Source: Armatimonadota bacterium (GTDB lineage Bacteria; Armatimonadota; UBA5829; DTLH01). Taken from it: 36,710 bases of DNA. The translations under genes and the position numbers were made by a program. The DNA is taken from contig JAKPFN010000060.1 in the NCBI GenBank assembly GCA_029551395.1, positions 1 to 36,710 on the forward strand. Reading direction: 5' to 3'. The notes under the pieces were generated by a model, which ran no database searches, was not told where the DNA came from, and was given only the letters and a program-made list of their open reading frames with translations. Positions 24,045-32,747 of this stretch are shown piece after piece (position 1 is the first letter of the stretch; every line of letters starts with the position of its first letter).

Positions 24045-26309
24045 TTATGACTGTCCGGCAGATTCTGCCGGGCAAGCTTCGCTTGCTCTAGTGGGGGACG
24101 GGAGAGAAGACTCTCGTTCCCCATTTTCCAGTTTTGCTGATGAAGTCATTGCTGCTAATGTAACGGCAGTCCATATATAGATAAATGCAGTCGCTGCAGC
24201 AACTACACCTGAATCGTTGAATATCAACGCAGCAATCGAACCGATTGTTGCAGCAATGATGCCAGCCTGTATATGCCTGTTTTCTCTCAACTGTCCGATT
24301 GGGTTCAAGTGCCGGGATGACAGCAAGACGATTACAGCAGCAACGGAGGTGATAAGCAGTTTGCTCCACGCGCTGTTTTTGAGGAGCATAAGGTTCATGG
24401 AGAGTTTTCTGTCTATGATTGTAAGAGCCTGATTAAAGCCATCAGTAGTTATCAAGTGTACCGCGCGTCCCACATGAGATTGGGCAGCGCCTGGGCGTAG
24501 TTGATCGAGGCCGATAAGAATACCAATCATTATCAGCACTGAGGCAATTCCCAGAATAATATGCTTGCGATGGATTTTATGGCCAGACCAGAGCACCAGG
24601 CCAGTTGATACCGCTGCAGCTATGGATATAGCACCACCTGCATTTGATCCAAGTGGCCCGATTGTGACTATCACAAGCCCGAGCAGCGCAGTCAGCGATA
24701 TGATTCTTAGTGTTCTTCTTTCAGCCAGCACTGCTGCAAGAAATCCGGCTGCAATAACTCCGGCGCTGATGGCGCTGCCCATGTGCTCATTGCCGATGCC
24801 GTAGTATCTGGCTCCGTCCACCGGGCTGTAGCTCATTATAGAATCGCGCAGCAGGACAGCGCCGCGCATCATATCTGCTATGACCGTCAATATTACAGCC
24901 CCGCAAAGCCAGCCGAATGCTTTACCAGGTGAACGGAGAATAAACCATGCACTGACAAGAATCACAAACACCATCAGACCAAGCATTATAATCGATCCGG
25001 TCATTTCCAGGTTAGCAACGGCAGGAAGCCACAGAACGGAAAGGAACAAGGCAATGGGTAAGAGTACCAGCCACTTAGCAATTGGAGCAGGTCTGTTTCT
25101 CTGTTGTAGTATCCAAAACGACATTACAATTACGTAGAATATAAGAAAGCCCGCAATTCCGCGCATTGCAGGCTGTCGCTGGACTTGAAGGATTATACGC
25201 TGGTTAGTCTGCAGCAGGTCTTGTTTGGTGCCGATGGTTGTCTTAACAGGACTGCCGATGAATGAGTTCGGAGCTTCAATTCCAAAGAAATCCACTACAG
25301 AAGCTGCTATATCTGTGTTGGTGACTATACCTGACCTGCGCGTGGACCCGGATGTAAGCAAACCTTGACCTATTCCACTTCCGGCCATGATTATGGGAGG
25401 AAGGAAATTGTGTTCGTCTATCATCTGCGCAGATGGATTCGTTGAAACAACTGCAATCCTGTCTTTTGATAAGTCCAGGTCTTTCAGTATCTCTCCGATT
25501 ATATAATCAGCGTTTTCGATGGCGGTTCTTCGCAGACGTAATCCCTGTTCTTCGATGCAGTGCCGGGCATAATTAGCAGCTCTTGCTGTGTCTCCAACGT
25601 CCACTACCATAAAGTCAGCGTTTTTAATTGCTTTTCGGTAACTTGCGAGGAGCACTTCAGAGTTGGTGCGAATGCCATAGGGAGCTTCCGGGTCTCTCAT
25701 AACCAACTTGGAGCCTACGTATCCATAATCGATGATTCCCACAGCATCCGCTGCTATGATAGTAGCTTCTCTTCTGGGATCAAAATGGGTGTCGCTGTTA
25801 CCTACGGCTGCAGTTTTCAGTCCAGCGCTTCTAAGCGCTGTTCCGAGCGCACCAGGTTCGATTTTATACTTGGCTTCGGAGTTGATAAACCAAATCCGGT
25901 TCATGCCAAGGTGAAGCACTTCCGCCCGACGAGACGACTGGCCGTAAAGGCTCTCATAAAGTTGTCTCACGGGCCGGTTATCGACTATATCGCTCGCGTT
26001 GTATGCTTTTCTGGCATCGGTCGTGGCAGCAGTCCTGGTGCCTGCCCCTATGGTTGCACAAGCGCCTTCCATGGAATATTTGGTCACTACGATATCTTCA
26101 GATAGCCCTCTTACACTTGCCGGACGAGTGTTCATAACCCCAATCCCGCCTTTATCAATCAGGTAGGATATGTTCGGCAGTCCGGGGGCAGTGAGTTCTT
26201 CCAGGGAAACACTACTTATGGCTACAATTACAAACTTGCCTTCTGCCGCCGAGGCAGTACAAGCGGTAAGAAGGATTCCTATGGCAGCAAATATCAAGAA
26301 CCGATGCAC
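24045..26309 (-). CDS. Alkaline-phosphatase-superfamily-like ectodomain with polytopic membrane domain
   Basis: A 754-residue protein. After a signal peptide, residues of about 23-370 look like an alkaline-phosphatase/sulfatase-type fold: KFVIVAISSVS at the start, GNSDTHFDPRR, VVDVGDTARA, and the typical late block GIVTNTDIAASVVDFFGIEAP. Residues of about 380-715 hold about ten hydrophobic segments. The enzyme part would face outside the membrane. I could not place every metal ligand, so activity is uncertain. The start is a GTG at 26309 with GAGGT about seven bases upstream. The last 25 codons run through three adjacent palindromes (24055-24122), so the charged Ser/Pro-rich tail may come from inserted repeat DNA. 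It is convergent with the repeat protein, with a 20-base gap. Confidence 0.78.
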   Translation of the reverse strand: MHRFLIFAAIGILLTACTASAAEGKFVIVAISSVSLEELTAPGLPNISYLIDKGGIGVMNTRPASVRGLSEDIVVTKYSMEGACATIGAGTRTAATTDARKAYNASDIVDNRPVRQLYESLYGQSSRRAEVLHLGMNRIWFINSEAKYKIEPGALGTALRSAGLKTAAVGNSDTHFDPRREATIIAADAVGIIDYGYVGSKLVMRDPEAPYGIRTNSEVLLASYRKAIKNADFMVVDVGDTARAANYARHCIEEQGLRLRRTAIENADYIIGEILKDLDLSKDRIAVVSTNPSAQMIDEHNFLPPIIMAGSGIGQGLLTSGSTRRSGIVTNTDIAASVVDFFGIEAPNSFIGSPVKTTIGTKQDLLQTNQRIILQVQRQPAMRGIAGFLIFYVIVMSFWILQQRNRPAPIAKWLVLLPIALFLSVLWLPAVANLEMTGSIIMLGLMVFVILVSAWFILRSPGKAFGWLCGAVILTVIADMMRGAVLLRDSIMSYSPVDGARYYGIGNEHMGSAISAGVIAAGFLAAVLAERRTLRIISLTALLGLVIVTIGPLGSNAGGAISIAAAVSTGLVLWSGHKIHRKHIILGIASVLIMIGILIGLDQLRPGAAQSHVGRAVHLITTDGFNQALTIIDRKLSMNLMLLKNSAWSKLLITSVAAVIVLLSSRHLNPIGQLRENRHIQAGIIAATIGSIAALIFNDSGVVAAATAFIYIWTAVTLAAMTSSAKLENGERESSLPSPTRASEACPAESAGQS
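24055..24086. repeat. Tandem palindromes overlapping the 3' end of the membrane protein gene
   Basis: CCGGCAGA (24055-24062) pairs with TCTGCCGG (24064-24071), and GCAAGC (24072-24077) pairs with GCTTGC (24081-24086). A third, imperfect pair lies at about 24090-24122. Between two convergent genes they may act as a two-way terminator. GTCCGGCAGA at 24053 also occurs inside the repeat element at 18761. Confidence 0.6.
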
Positions 26310-26614
26310 AAATATACCTCTTTTGTCCGGTCAATCAGATTATAAACAGACTATAACGCTTCAGTTATTATAATACGTTCCGTGGCACTGGTGAGATATC
26401 CAGAAACTTCATTTTCAGCAGGATTACATTCGGGGAAAGAGTTGATAGAGGCCGTAAACTGCTGTAAGAATACGGACAAAATATCATTTCCTTCCCACGG
26501 TCACGCACGATTGTAGCATGTGCACTATGGCCCGTCAAACAGTAAGAATAAATGAAAAAGGGGCCGGATCAGCTCCAGCCCCAAGTTCAATTGCAGTTTA
26601 ATAGACGCCGTCTG
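26310..26614. other. Intergenic region, 305 bp
   Basis: A minus-strand TATAAT at 26344-26339 may be the -10 of the alkaline-phosphatase-like gene, but the -35 is poor. The rest of the gap, apart from the terminator at 26550-26582, shows nothing I can name. Confidence 0.5.
26550..26582 (-). terminator. Intrinsic terminator after the LamG/peptidase gene
   Basis: On the minus strand GGGGCTGG pairs with CCGGCCCC (one G-U pair) around a 7-base loop, followed by TTTTTCATTT. It lies 33 bases past the stop at 26615. Confidence 0.85.
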
Positions 26615-29458
26615 TTACTTTACTACCTTTACTTTTATCACAGCAGGCTCGCTCATACGGATACCGTCCATTACGTAGAGCATATATTCATACTCTCCAG
26701 GTTCTGAAGGAGCCTTACCTTTGTAAATAGCTGTCTGATTAAGTCTAGCGCGTTCAGTGCGGTGATAAGCGTCTCTCCATCTGTAGATGAGCGGCTGGCC
26801 TTCAGGGTCGCTGCTCTTGGAGCCGTCTATTGTAAACTCTTGACCGCATTTGACTGTAATCTCCTCAGGCGCAACAGCTATCGGCCTTAGATTCTTTCCA
26901 GGGTTACTTTTTTGAGCCTTCGGTTCGACTACAGGTGTAACCTTACCGGTAGATGCAAGGCTGGTGCGAATGGTATATGTGCCCTGCAATTTTTCACCCG
27001 AGAAAAACGCCTCGTTGAAAGTCGACTGCGGCAGCCAGTGCAATTCAGTCTGGTCTCCACTTACTATTTTTATGAGCAGCAGTCCTTCCAGCGACTCTAC
27101 ATTTGAAGTAAATGCCGTGTCGGTCTTAACGCGGCCAAACGGGTTCCATACGTAGATTTTCCCGTCTATCTCGTCCGTTTCAGGATCGTCCCAGGTGTCG
27201 CATGTTTCGTTAGGTATGACAAACCTGCCTTCTTCGTCCGTGTTGCCGATGAACTTCGGCACATCCGGGAAGTATTTGGCGCTGGCATCAGGAGGAGCCT
27301 GAGTGGTGTGATAAATGTATACCGCAGCACCTGAAAGCGGCTTATCATTGATGTCATACACCTTCAAGACATGTTTGAGAGCGGGCATCAGCCTGCCGTG
27401 GACTCCCCAGAAGTTATCACTGCGATAACGGGCGAAGTGCTGCACCTGGCCTGCACAGGCAGGTGAAAGCCACATGTGGCAGTAGCTCATCAGTGGGTCA
27501 TATCCGACTCCGCATGGCACGCCCTGAATCGACGCAAGCGGGAGCGTGTAGTAACCGAACAGCCAGCTTCCGCCGCCTCCGACTATCTCAGGGAACATCG
27601 AGGTTCCGGCATACAGCTTGCCGTTCTCATCCTTCAGGTATACGCTGTCAGCTCTGACTGGATAACCGTAAAGATCGGGAAGTGCAATACAGGTATGTCC
27701 TAATTCATGAATCAGACCGGCAGCTATTACCATCAGGTTGCCGCTTGGGTCGTCGTAGATAGGGAAACCACCATCGTAGTATTCGTATACCTTCTCATAC
27801 TCCTGAGCTTCAGGTGCAGCATCTGAAAGAGGGATGAAGTTATCTGTCCGAACGGCATCTTTGACACCATACGGGCTTGTTGTTGGATAAACCGCATCCT
27901 GCATGACCAGCGTCAAACGGTCCAGATGAGCATTGAACCAGTCATAGAGGCTGAATGAACCTACAAGGTTGATCTTGCGGTTAGCATAATCCTGCTTGAG
28001 CACTTTTTCCTTGTAACCCCATCGGCAGGCGCGGGCTACATTCAGCTCAGTGCGCTGGTTGTTTGCTTCGCACAGTTCGTCAATGTTTTCGTAAGGATCC
28101 AGCGTTACCCGAACCCATACCGGGTCGTTTGTCCAGTCCCAAGGGAAGGTTAGGGATGTCCTCTCGCCGGGAGCCAGTGGTTTATCGATGGTCTGAACGG
28201 CTGTGGAGATGAGTTTATCATCTGCATCTGCACGGAAGTTGCCGTTGGCATCGAGAATCAGATCGAATTTGACCACAGAACCGGACGGGACTGGCTTGTA
28301 GCCGTAGTTGCCTACATGCACGACGCTTTCAACCCTTTCTCCGTCAGCCGGCCACCACTTTTCGCTTTTTGAAGAAAACCTGGGCAGCCGTTCTACGTAG
28401 AGCAGGTCAAGGTCAGGCTGGTCTATCGGAATTACCTGGAGATCATACGCAGCTTTCATGCCTCTGAATTCGGCCATGAGAATGCACCTGCCGACCGATT
28501 TGCCTGTGACCATACCATCAGCATCCACAGTTGCTATTTTGCTATCTGAAGTGCTCCATTTGATGTAAGGTTTGGCGTCAAAATCACCCCAGTTGCCGTA
28601 TCCGTCAGTGAAATCAGTGATGCGGACCATCTCAGAGCCGAATTTTGCCTTAAGACCGAACTGTTTGGGGCAGCCGTTTACGACTCGGCTGTCCGAAGCT
28701 ATCAGACAAGGTTCGTGGTCTATCTCTATAGCCGTAAAAGGCGCTGTTCTGAAGTAATCACGGTGAACAATGGCTATCTGAGAATACCTGTCTTTTGGAT
28801 TCTCCTTCTGGATGTAGACATCAAACCAGTTGCGGAAGATAAGCTCGTCCATGACAGCATCGGAAGTCTCATCACCGAGCCACACCCGCTTGTCGGTCAT
28901 AGTTTTCGGGTTCAGGAACTCATTTCCTGATGCTATGGGGCCGTCAACGCAGGTTTTGTCTATCCAGAGAGGCGTGCCGATTCTAACGCCATTATCTGAC
29001 ATCCATGCAATAGCAATATGATGCCACTCACCAGCTTTCCAACCAGAAACATCAGCACGGGACACGGTTGTCTTCTTCGGTGAAGCCATTACATAACGGA
29101 GCATCCCGGAGTCCGACTTTTCTACCAAAAGACCGTTTACTGACGGGTCGCCAATCCTCAATATTCTGTGAGTTTTCCCATCATTTCCATTCCAGTTGGG
29201 TTTGATCCAGAAGCTTATCAGGCCATTTTCCTGAACAAGCAGTGGATTGTCTACGGGATATGGCCTGGCCAGTACAATCCCGCTTCCCGCAGTGCCGGGA
29301 ACTTCGGGAAGTGCATCAGCAGGTTTTGCTGCTCGGACACCATTTTGAATGGTCGCGTCCGTAAACCAGGCCAGGGCAGAACCAGGCTCAGAGTTTAAGC
29401 CTATACATTGTGTGCATAACACTGCACATAACAGCAGCACATAGGAAAAGAACTTCAA
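26615..29458 (-). CDS. Secreted multidomain LamG/CARDB/zinc-peptidase-like/PKD protein
   Basis: A 947-residue exported protein. Rough order: signal peptide 1-22; LamG-like domain 35-215 (SFWIKPNWNG); Big_2-like domain 240-335 (WSTSDSKIATVDADGMVTG); CARDB domain 340-465; peptidase-like domain 480-700; carboxypeptidase-regulatory-like domain 715-800; PKD-like domain 865-947 (DGSKSSDPEGQPLIYRW). The peptidase part has HELGH at 584-588 and LPDLYG with D595, like M6 immune-inhibitor-A peptidases (HExGHxLGLPD) but one residue longer, and DPLMSYC with M657 as a possible Met-turn. I chose the TTG at 29458: GGAGG lies five bases upstream and the signal peptide starts there, whereas the GTG at 29470 overlaps the ribosome site. 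It is last in a likely unit with the GH63 and GH31 genes and paralogous to the left-edge gene. Confidence 0.85.
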   Translation of the reverse strand: MKFFSYVLLLCAVLCTQCIGLNSEPGSALAWFTDATIQNGVRAAKPADALPEVPGTAGSGIVLARPYPVDNPLLVQENGLISFWIKPNWNGNDGKTHRILRIGDPSVNGLLVEKSDSGMLRYVMASPKKTTVSRADVSGWKAGEWHHIAIAWMSDNGVRIGTPLWIDKTCVDGPIASGNEFLNPKTMTDKRVWLGDETSDAVMDELIFRNWFDVYIQKENPKDRYSQIAIVHRDYFRTAPFTAIEIDHEPCLIASDSRVVNGCPKQFGLKAKFGSEMVRITDFTDGYGNWGDFDAKPYIKWSTSDSKIATVDADGMVTGKSVGRCILMAEFRGMKAAYDLQVIPIDQPDLDLLYVERLPRFSSKSEKWWPADGERVESVVHVGNYGYKPVPSGSVVKFDLILDANGNFRADADDKLISTAVQTIDKPLAPGERTSLTFPWDWTNDPVWVRVTLDPYENIDELCEANNQRTELNVARACRWGYKEKVLKQDYANRKINLVGSFSLYDWFNAHLDRLTLVMQDAVYPTTSPYGVKDAVRTDNFIPLSDAAPEAQEYEKVYEYYDGGFPIYDDPSGNLMVIAAGLIHELGHTCIALPDLYGYPVRADSVYLKDENGKLYAGTSMFPEIVGGGGSWLFGYYTLPLASIQGVPCGVGYDPLMSYCHMWLSPACAGQVQHFARYRSDNFWGVHGRLMPALKHVLKVYDINDKPLSGAAVYIYHTTQAPPDASAKYFPDVPKFIGNTDEEGRFVIPNETCDTWDDPETDEIDGKIYVWNPFGRVKTDTAFTSNVESLEGLLLIKIVSGDQTELHWLPQSTFNEAFFSGEKLQGTYTIRTSLASTGKVTPVVEPKAQKSNPGKNLRPIAVAPEEITVKCGQEFTIDGSKSSDPEGQPLIYRWRDAYHRTERARLNQTAIYKGKAPSEPGEYEYMLYVMDGIRMSEPAVIKVKVVK

Positions 29459-29476
29459 GATCGCCTCCACAAATAA

Positions 29477-29489
29477 TTTAACTGTTAAA
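29477..29489. promoter_or_regulatory. Palindrome upstream of the LamG/peptidase gene
   Basis: TTTAAC, one base, GTTAAA: a perfect 6+6 palindrome eight bases before the GGAGG ribosome site. A possible minus-strand promoter (GTGACA, 16 bases, TATTAA) lies upstream of it and overlaps the GH31 stop codon. The same half-sites occur upstream of the GH63 gene at 34483-34494. Confidence 0.45.
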
Positions 29490-29541
29490 AGATTTCCAGA
29501 TTATTGATTAAGACCAGTTAATATCGCTACTACATTGCTTG

Positions 29542-32500
29542 TCACCTCGCTTTGAACACCGCTATCTCAGACAGACCAGTGTTCACGTTCTTTTCGCCAA
29601 CTTCTGTAGCTGTGAACTTCAGCCATCGGACTTTTTTTGCAGGGAAGCTAAGCTCGACGCCATCGGAAGCATCGTTTGCCAGTTCGCCTACCTTAAGTGT
29701 CGTCCCATCGCTAAAGGTAATCTCACCCGATAAGATGTGGTCATCCAGGTTAGGACGGTCGAAGAGCCATATTCGGTCTATGGTGACTTCTTCGTCCCAG
29801 TCCAGCCTGATCCACGCGCCTGCCTGCTCTTTATTTGAAGCCCATTCATAACTGTGTGAAGCAGGATAGCCGCTGATTACGCCGTCAACAGCGCCATCAC
29901 TTATAGTGCCGCCTTGCAATGAGCTTACCGATACTTTTGCCTTCTGCGCCAGGTTGTTTTCTATACCTGCGAGGTTCCACCGCTGCCAAGGGCCGTAGAT
30001 ACTGAATGGTTGGCCTGAAAGCAGGATATCTGCCCGGACAGCACAAGTGCTTGTTTTGTCCAAAGGTTCAGATTTCGTAGTGGATGCAGGTATCGCAACG
30101 ATTGGACTGCCGGATGAATCGGTTGGTGGAAGTTCGATTGTTCGAGATTTATCGCCGCATCTTTCCTCGAGCTTCCAGGAGACTTGTTCTTTGTCTATCA
30201 ATCCAGCAGGGCAGAATAAGTAGGATATTTCATTGCTTGGGTAGCCATAAGCAGATTCATTTCTTGCTGAAATGCCTATTCCGGCTGATGTCAGGAGCAG
30301 GTTTGTGCTTTCACTGTCCAGCTTACCAGCAGCAGAGAACATTTCAGCCACAGATTTTGACTCTGCCGACTCAGGGATGCCTGCTCTGCGCGCTATGGCC
30401 TGAACTCGCAGCTTTTCATTATCAGCCAGTCCGGCCTTTACAACGATTTTCCTGCTCTGATTGACAGGTCTTGCAGGAATATGAATCCGGTTTGTCTGGG
30501 TTATCGGGTCATATTCCGATTGGACTGTCTTGCCATCAACCGTTACGGATAATGCTTCTGTGGTGCATGGCAGTTCAATGATGCACGCTCTTCTGGTGAC
30601 CTGCCCCTTGTAGCTGCCTTTTGCAGGTGAAACGGTGATGGTAATCTCATCTCCATTTCGAGAATAGGTTAGTTCCGTAGTGGCGAACTCACCTTTGGTG
30701 TAACCTGTGGTGATTCCGTCGTCTTCGTATAAGGTCGAGACACCTGTTTTTCTATCCTCACCGGGATAACATCGGATGACAAGCGTATCAATTGGAGTTG
30801 TAGTCATCCTGTCGGTATACGGCTGCATCGGTATCGGGACACCGCCGCGAGCAAAGAGCGGGAATTCGTTTATATCTGATGCTGCGAGTATCGTAGTAGG
30901 GCCGTCATACCTCTCGCCGGTGAAGAAGTTATACCAGATATCCTTTGGGAACCAGACTACCTGTGTAGCTACACGGTTCGGTCCGATGCCTGGGCTGGTA
31001 ATCGGCGCTGCAAGCAGGTTATCACCAAACATAAACTGCTGCGGGTTGATGTAAGCCTCTTCGTCTTTGGGATAATCGATATACATCGGCCTGTTAAGCG
31101 GTACGGACTCGCTGCAGGACTGGTAAACGCTCGTGTATATGTAAGGGAAGAGTTCTGAGCGTAAATGGAAGCTTGCCCTCATGGAATCTTCAGCCCACTT
31201 GGGATATGTCCACGGCCTGCGGTCAAGAGATTGGTCTCTGGTCGAGTGAGATCTGAGCGCAGCCGTGACTGCACCGAACTGGCACCAGCGAGTATAGGAT
31301 TCATCGTTCCGGGAGCCTGCATGACCACCGATGTCATGCGACCAGAAGAAGCATCCCACATTTCCTGCAGTTGAGGTAAACGGCACTTCAAAAGCAAGCA
31401 TCTTCCAATCGGTTGAGGCATCGCCTGAGAAATGTATAGGATGGCGGTGGTCTCCCCATCCAGCCCATCTGCTGAACGAAATCCCCCGGTTATCGTCCCT
31501 GCTGGTGTGTTTGTAGTAGTAATAGTTGAGCCATGCAAGGTTTGTCAGGTCTGGGATGCTGCGGGTAAACGGATACTGCTGCCAGTCCAGCCACCAAAAG
31601 TCGACTCCAGCAGCCTCCAGAGGCAGGTGTGTGTGCTTGAAAAGCGTATCGAGATACTTCTTGTCGCCTGCATCGAATGGCAGCGGTTCGTCCACAGCCG
31701 GGTCTTTGCCCATATCCCGCATGAAGGCCTCATACATATCTTCATGAGGCTGGATTCCATCGGCTGGGTGAACGTTCAGTGTTACAAAAAGCCCCTGCTG
31801 ATGGAACCATTCGAGCAGGTCTTCAAAGTCGGGCAGGAGTTCGCGGTTCAATGACCATCCTGTCCAACCTTCTTTATGCCAGTCCATATCCAGAACCATT
31901 ATGTCCAGCGGGAAGTCGTGTTCAGCGTATTCTTTGACTATCTGTTTGTAGTCTTCTGAGCTGTAAGGCCAGTAGCGTGAGTACCATGCCCCGAGCGCAT
32001 ACTTTCGCGGCATCGGGACAGGGCCGCTTACGGTGGTAAGCGCTTCAAATGCGCCTCGGTAGTTGGTCCCGTAGCCGAAAAGATACCAGTCCGTGCCGGC
32101 ATTGGCAGGTCTGGACTGTACCCAGTTGTTAACCAGCAGATGGCCCCGGGAATCGTCCAGCAAGTACCATCCATCACGAGATAGGATACCTTCTCCCAAA
32201 TCACCAGGGCCGCTCCAGCCATCAAGCGTTCGGACAGTCCCTCCAAGATTGCTGGTGTTCTTCATTCCAGGTGTCCAGGTGATGGTCTCATTGTCTTTGC
32301 GGATGACAGCCTGGAGGTTATCCGGGTTGAACGGCTGACCGTCGTTTTTGTAGGAAAGGCGAATGAAGCCGGTGTCAATGATAGTGGTATCCTGCTGCTT
32401 GTTTATAGTAAAGCGAGCGCCTGTCCTGCTGCGGTTGATAGCAAAGATGGATGGAGAATCGATGAATTTGCCATTCTCCGAGTATTCGAGCCTGACCAGG

Positions 32501-32643
32501 TTTGGCGTGATAACGGTAAAACGCGCTTTACCGAGGGTTATCATATTCGGTTGAGTGCTCTGACCTGTGCCTGGCAGTGAAAAGATAAAAACTGCCAGTA
32601 TCAAAAATATCAGGTTGATAATTATTTGCTTGCGGCTTTTCAT
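29542..32643 (-). CDS. Secreted GH31 alpha-glucosidase/xylosidase with discoidin-like C-terminus
   Basis: A 1033-residue exported glycoside hydrolase. The signal peptide (about 1-27) is followed by the GH31 N-terminal beta domain, the catalytic barrel at about 215-570, and beta domains. The nucleophile is D353 in WWLDWQQ and the acid/base is D408 in HFSGDASTDW; the FFWSHDIGGH and RSHS...RRPW blocks also fit GH31. GH31 enzymes release alpha-linked glucose or xylose from chain ends. The last 130 residues form a discoidin (F5/8 type C)-like domain that may bind sugars (DGAVDG, WIRLDWDEEVTIDRIWLFDR). I chose the ATG at 32643, with AGAGGTGG five bases upstream, over an upstream TTG. It lies 104 bp after the GH63-like gene and 83 bp before the LamG gene. 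Confidence 0.92.
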   Translation of the reverse strand: MKSRKQIIINLIFLILAVFIFSLPGTGQSTQPNMITLGKARFTVITPNLVRLEYSENGKFIDSPSIFAINRSRTGARFTINKQQDTTIIDTGFIRLSYKNDGQPFNPDNLQAVIRKDNETITWTPGMKNTSNLGGTVRTLDGWSGPGDLGEGILSRDGWYLLDDSRGHLLVNNWVQSRPANAGTDWYLFGYGTNYRGAFEALTTVSGPVPMPRKYALGAWYSRYWPYSSEDYKQIVKEYAEHDFPLDIMVLDMDWHKEGWTGWSLNRELLPDFEDLLEWFHQQGLFVTLNVHPADGIQPHEDMYEAFMRDMGKDPAVDEPLPFDAGDKKYLDTLFKHTHLPLEAAGVDFWWLDWQQYPFTRSIPDLTNLAWLNYYYYKHTSRDDNRGISFSRWAGWGDHRHPIHFSGDASTDWKMLAFEVPFTSTAGNVGCFFWSHDIGGHAGSRNDESYTRWCQFGAVTAALRSHSTRDQSLDRRPWTYPKWAEDSMRASFHLRSELFPYIYTSVYQSCSESVPLNRPMYIDYPKDEEAYINPQQFMFGDNLLAAPITSPGIGPNRVATQVVWFPKDIWYNFFTGERYDGPTTILAASDINEFPLFARGGVPIPMQPYTDRMTTTPIDTLVIRCYPGEDRKTGVSTLYEDDGITTGYTKGEFATTELTYSRNGDEITITVSPAKGSYKGQVTRRACIIELPCTTEALSVTVDGKTVQSEYDPITQTNRIHIPARPVNQSRKIVVKAGLADNEKLRVQAIARRAGIPESAESKSVAEMFSAAGKLDSESTNLLLTSAGIGISARNESAYGYPSNEISYLFCPAGLIDKEQVSWKLEERCGDKSRTIELPPTDSSGSPIVAIPASTTKSEPLDKTSTCAVRADILLSGQPFSIYGPWQRWNLAGIENNLAQKAKVSVSSLQGGTISDGAVDGVISGYPASHSYEWASNKEQAGAWIRLDWDEEVTIDRIWLFDRPNLDDHILSGEITFSDGTTLKVGELANDASDGVELSFPAKKVRWLKFTATEVGEKNVNTGLSEIAVFKAR

Positions 32644-32680
32644 CCTGTCCACCTCTTGATTCAATACTTGATGACTATTT

Positions 32681-32709
32681 TGAGGCCCGATTTATTAGAC
32701 CGGGCCTCA
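32681..32709. terminator. Hairpin between the GH63-like and GH31 genes
   Basis: TGAGGCCCG and CGGGCCTCA form a perfect 9-base-pair stem with an 11-base loop. On the minus strand AAAATAG follows, not U, so it is more likely an mRNA-stabilising or processing hairpin at the GH63 3' end than a terminator. Confidence 0.5.
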
Positions 32710-32747
32710 GATATTTCCACTGCAGTTGAATGCAGCAAAAAGCCTGA

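Noticed and set aside
26501-26560. GGTCACGCAC resembling the start of a c-di-GMP (GEMM-I) riboswitch
   Set aside because: The following conserved parts of that riboswitch are absent and the position does not precede a gene start sensibly.
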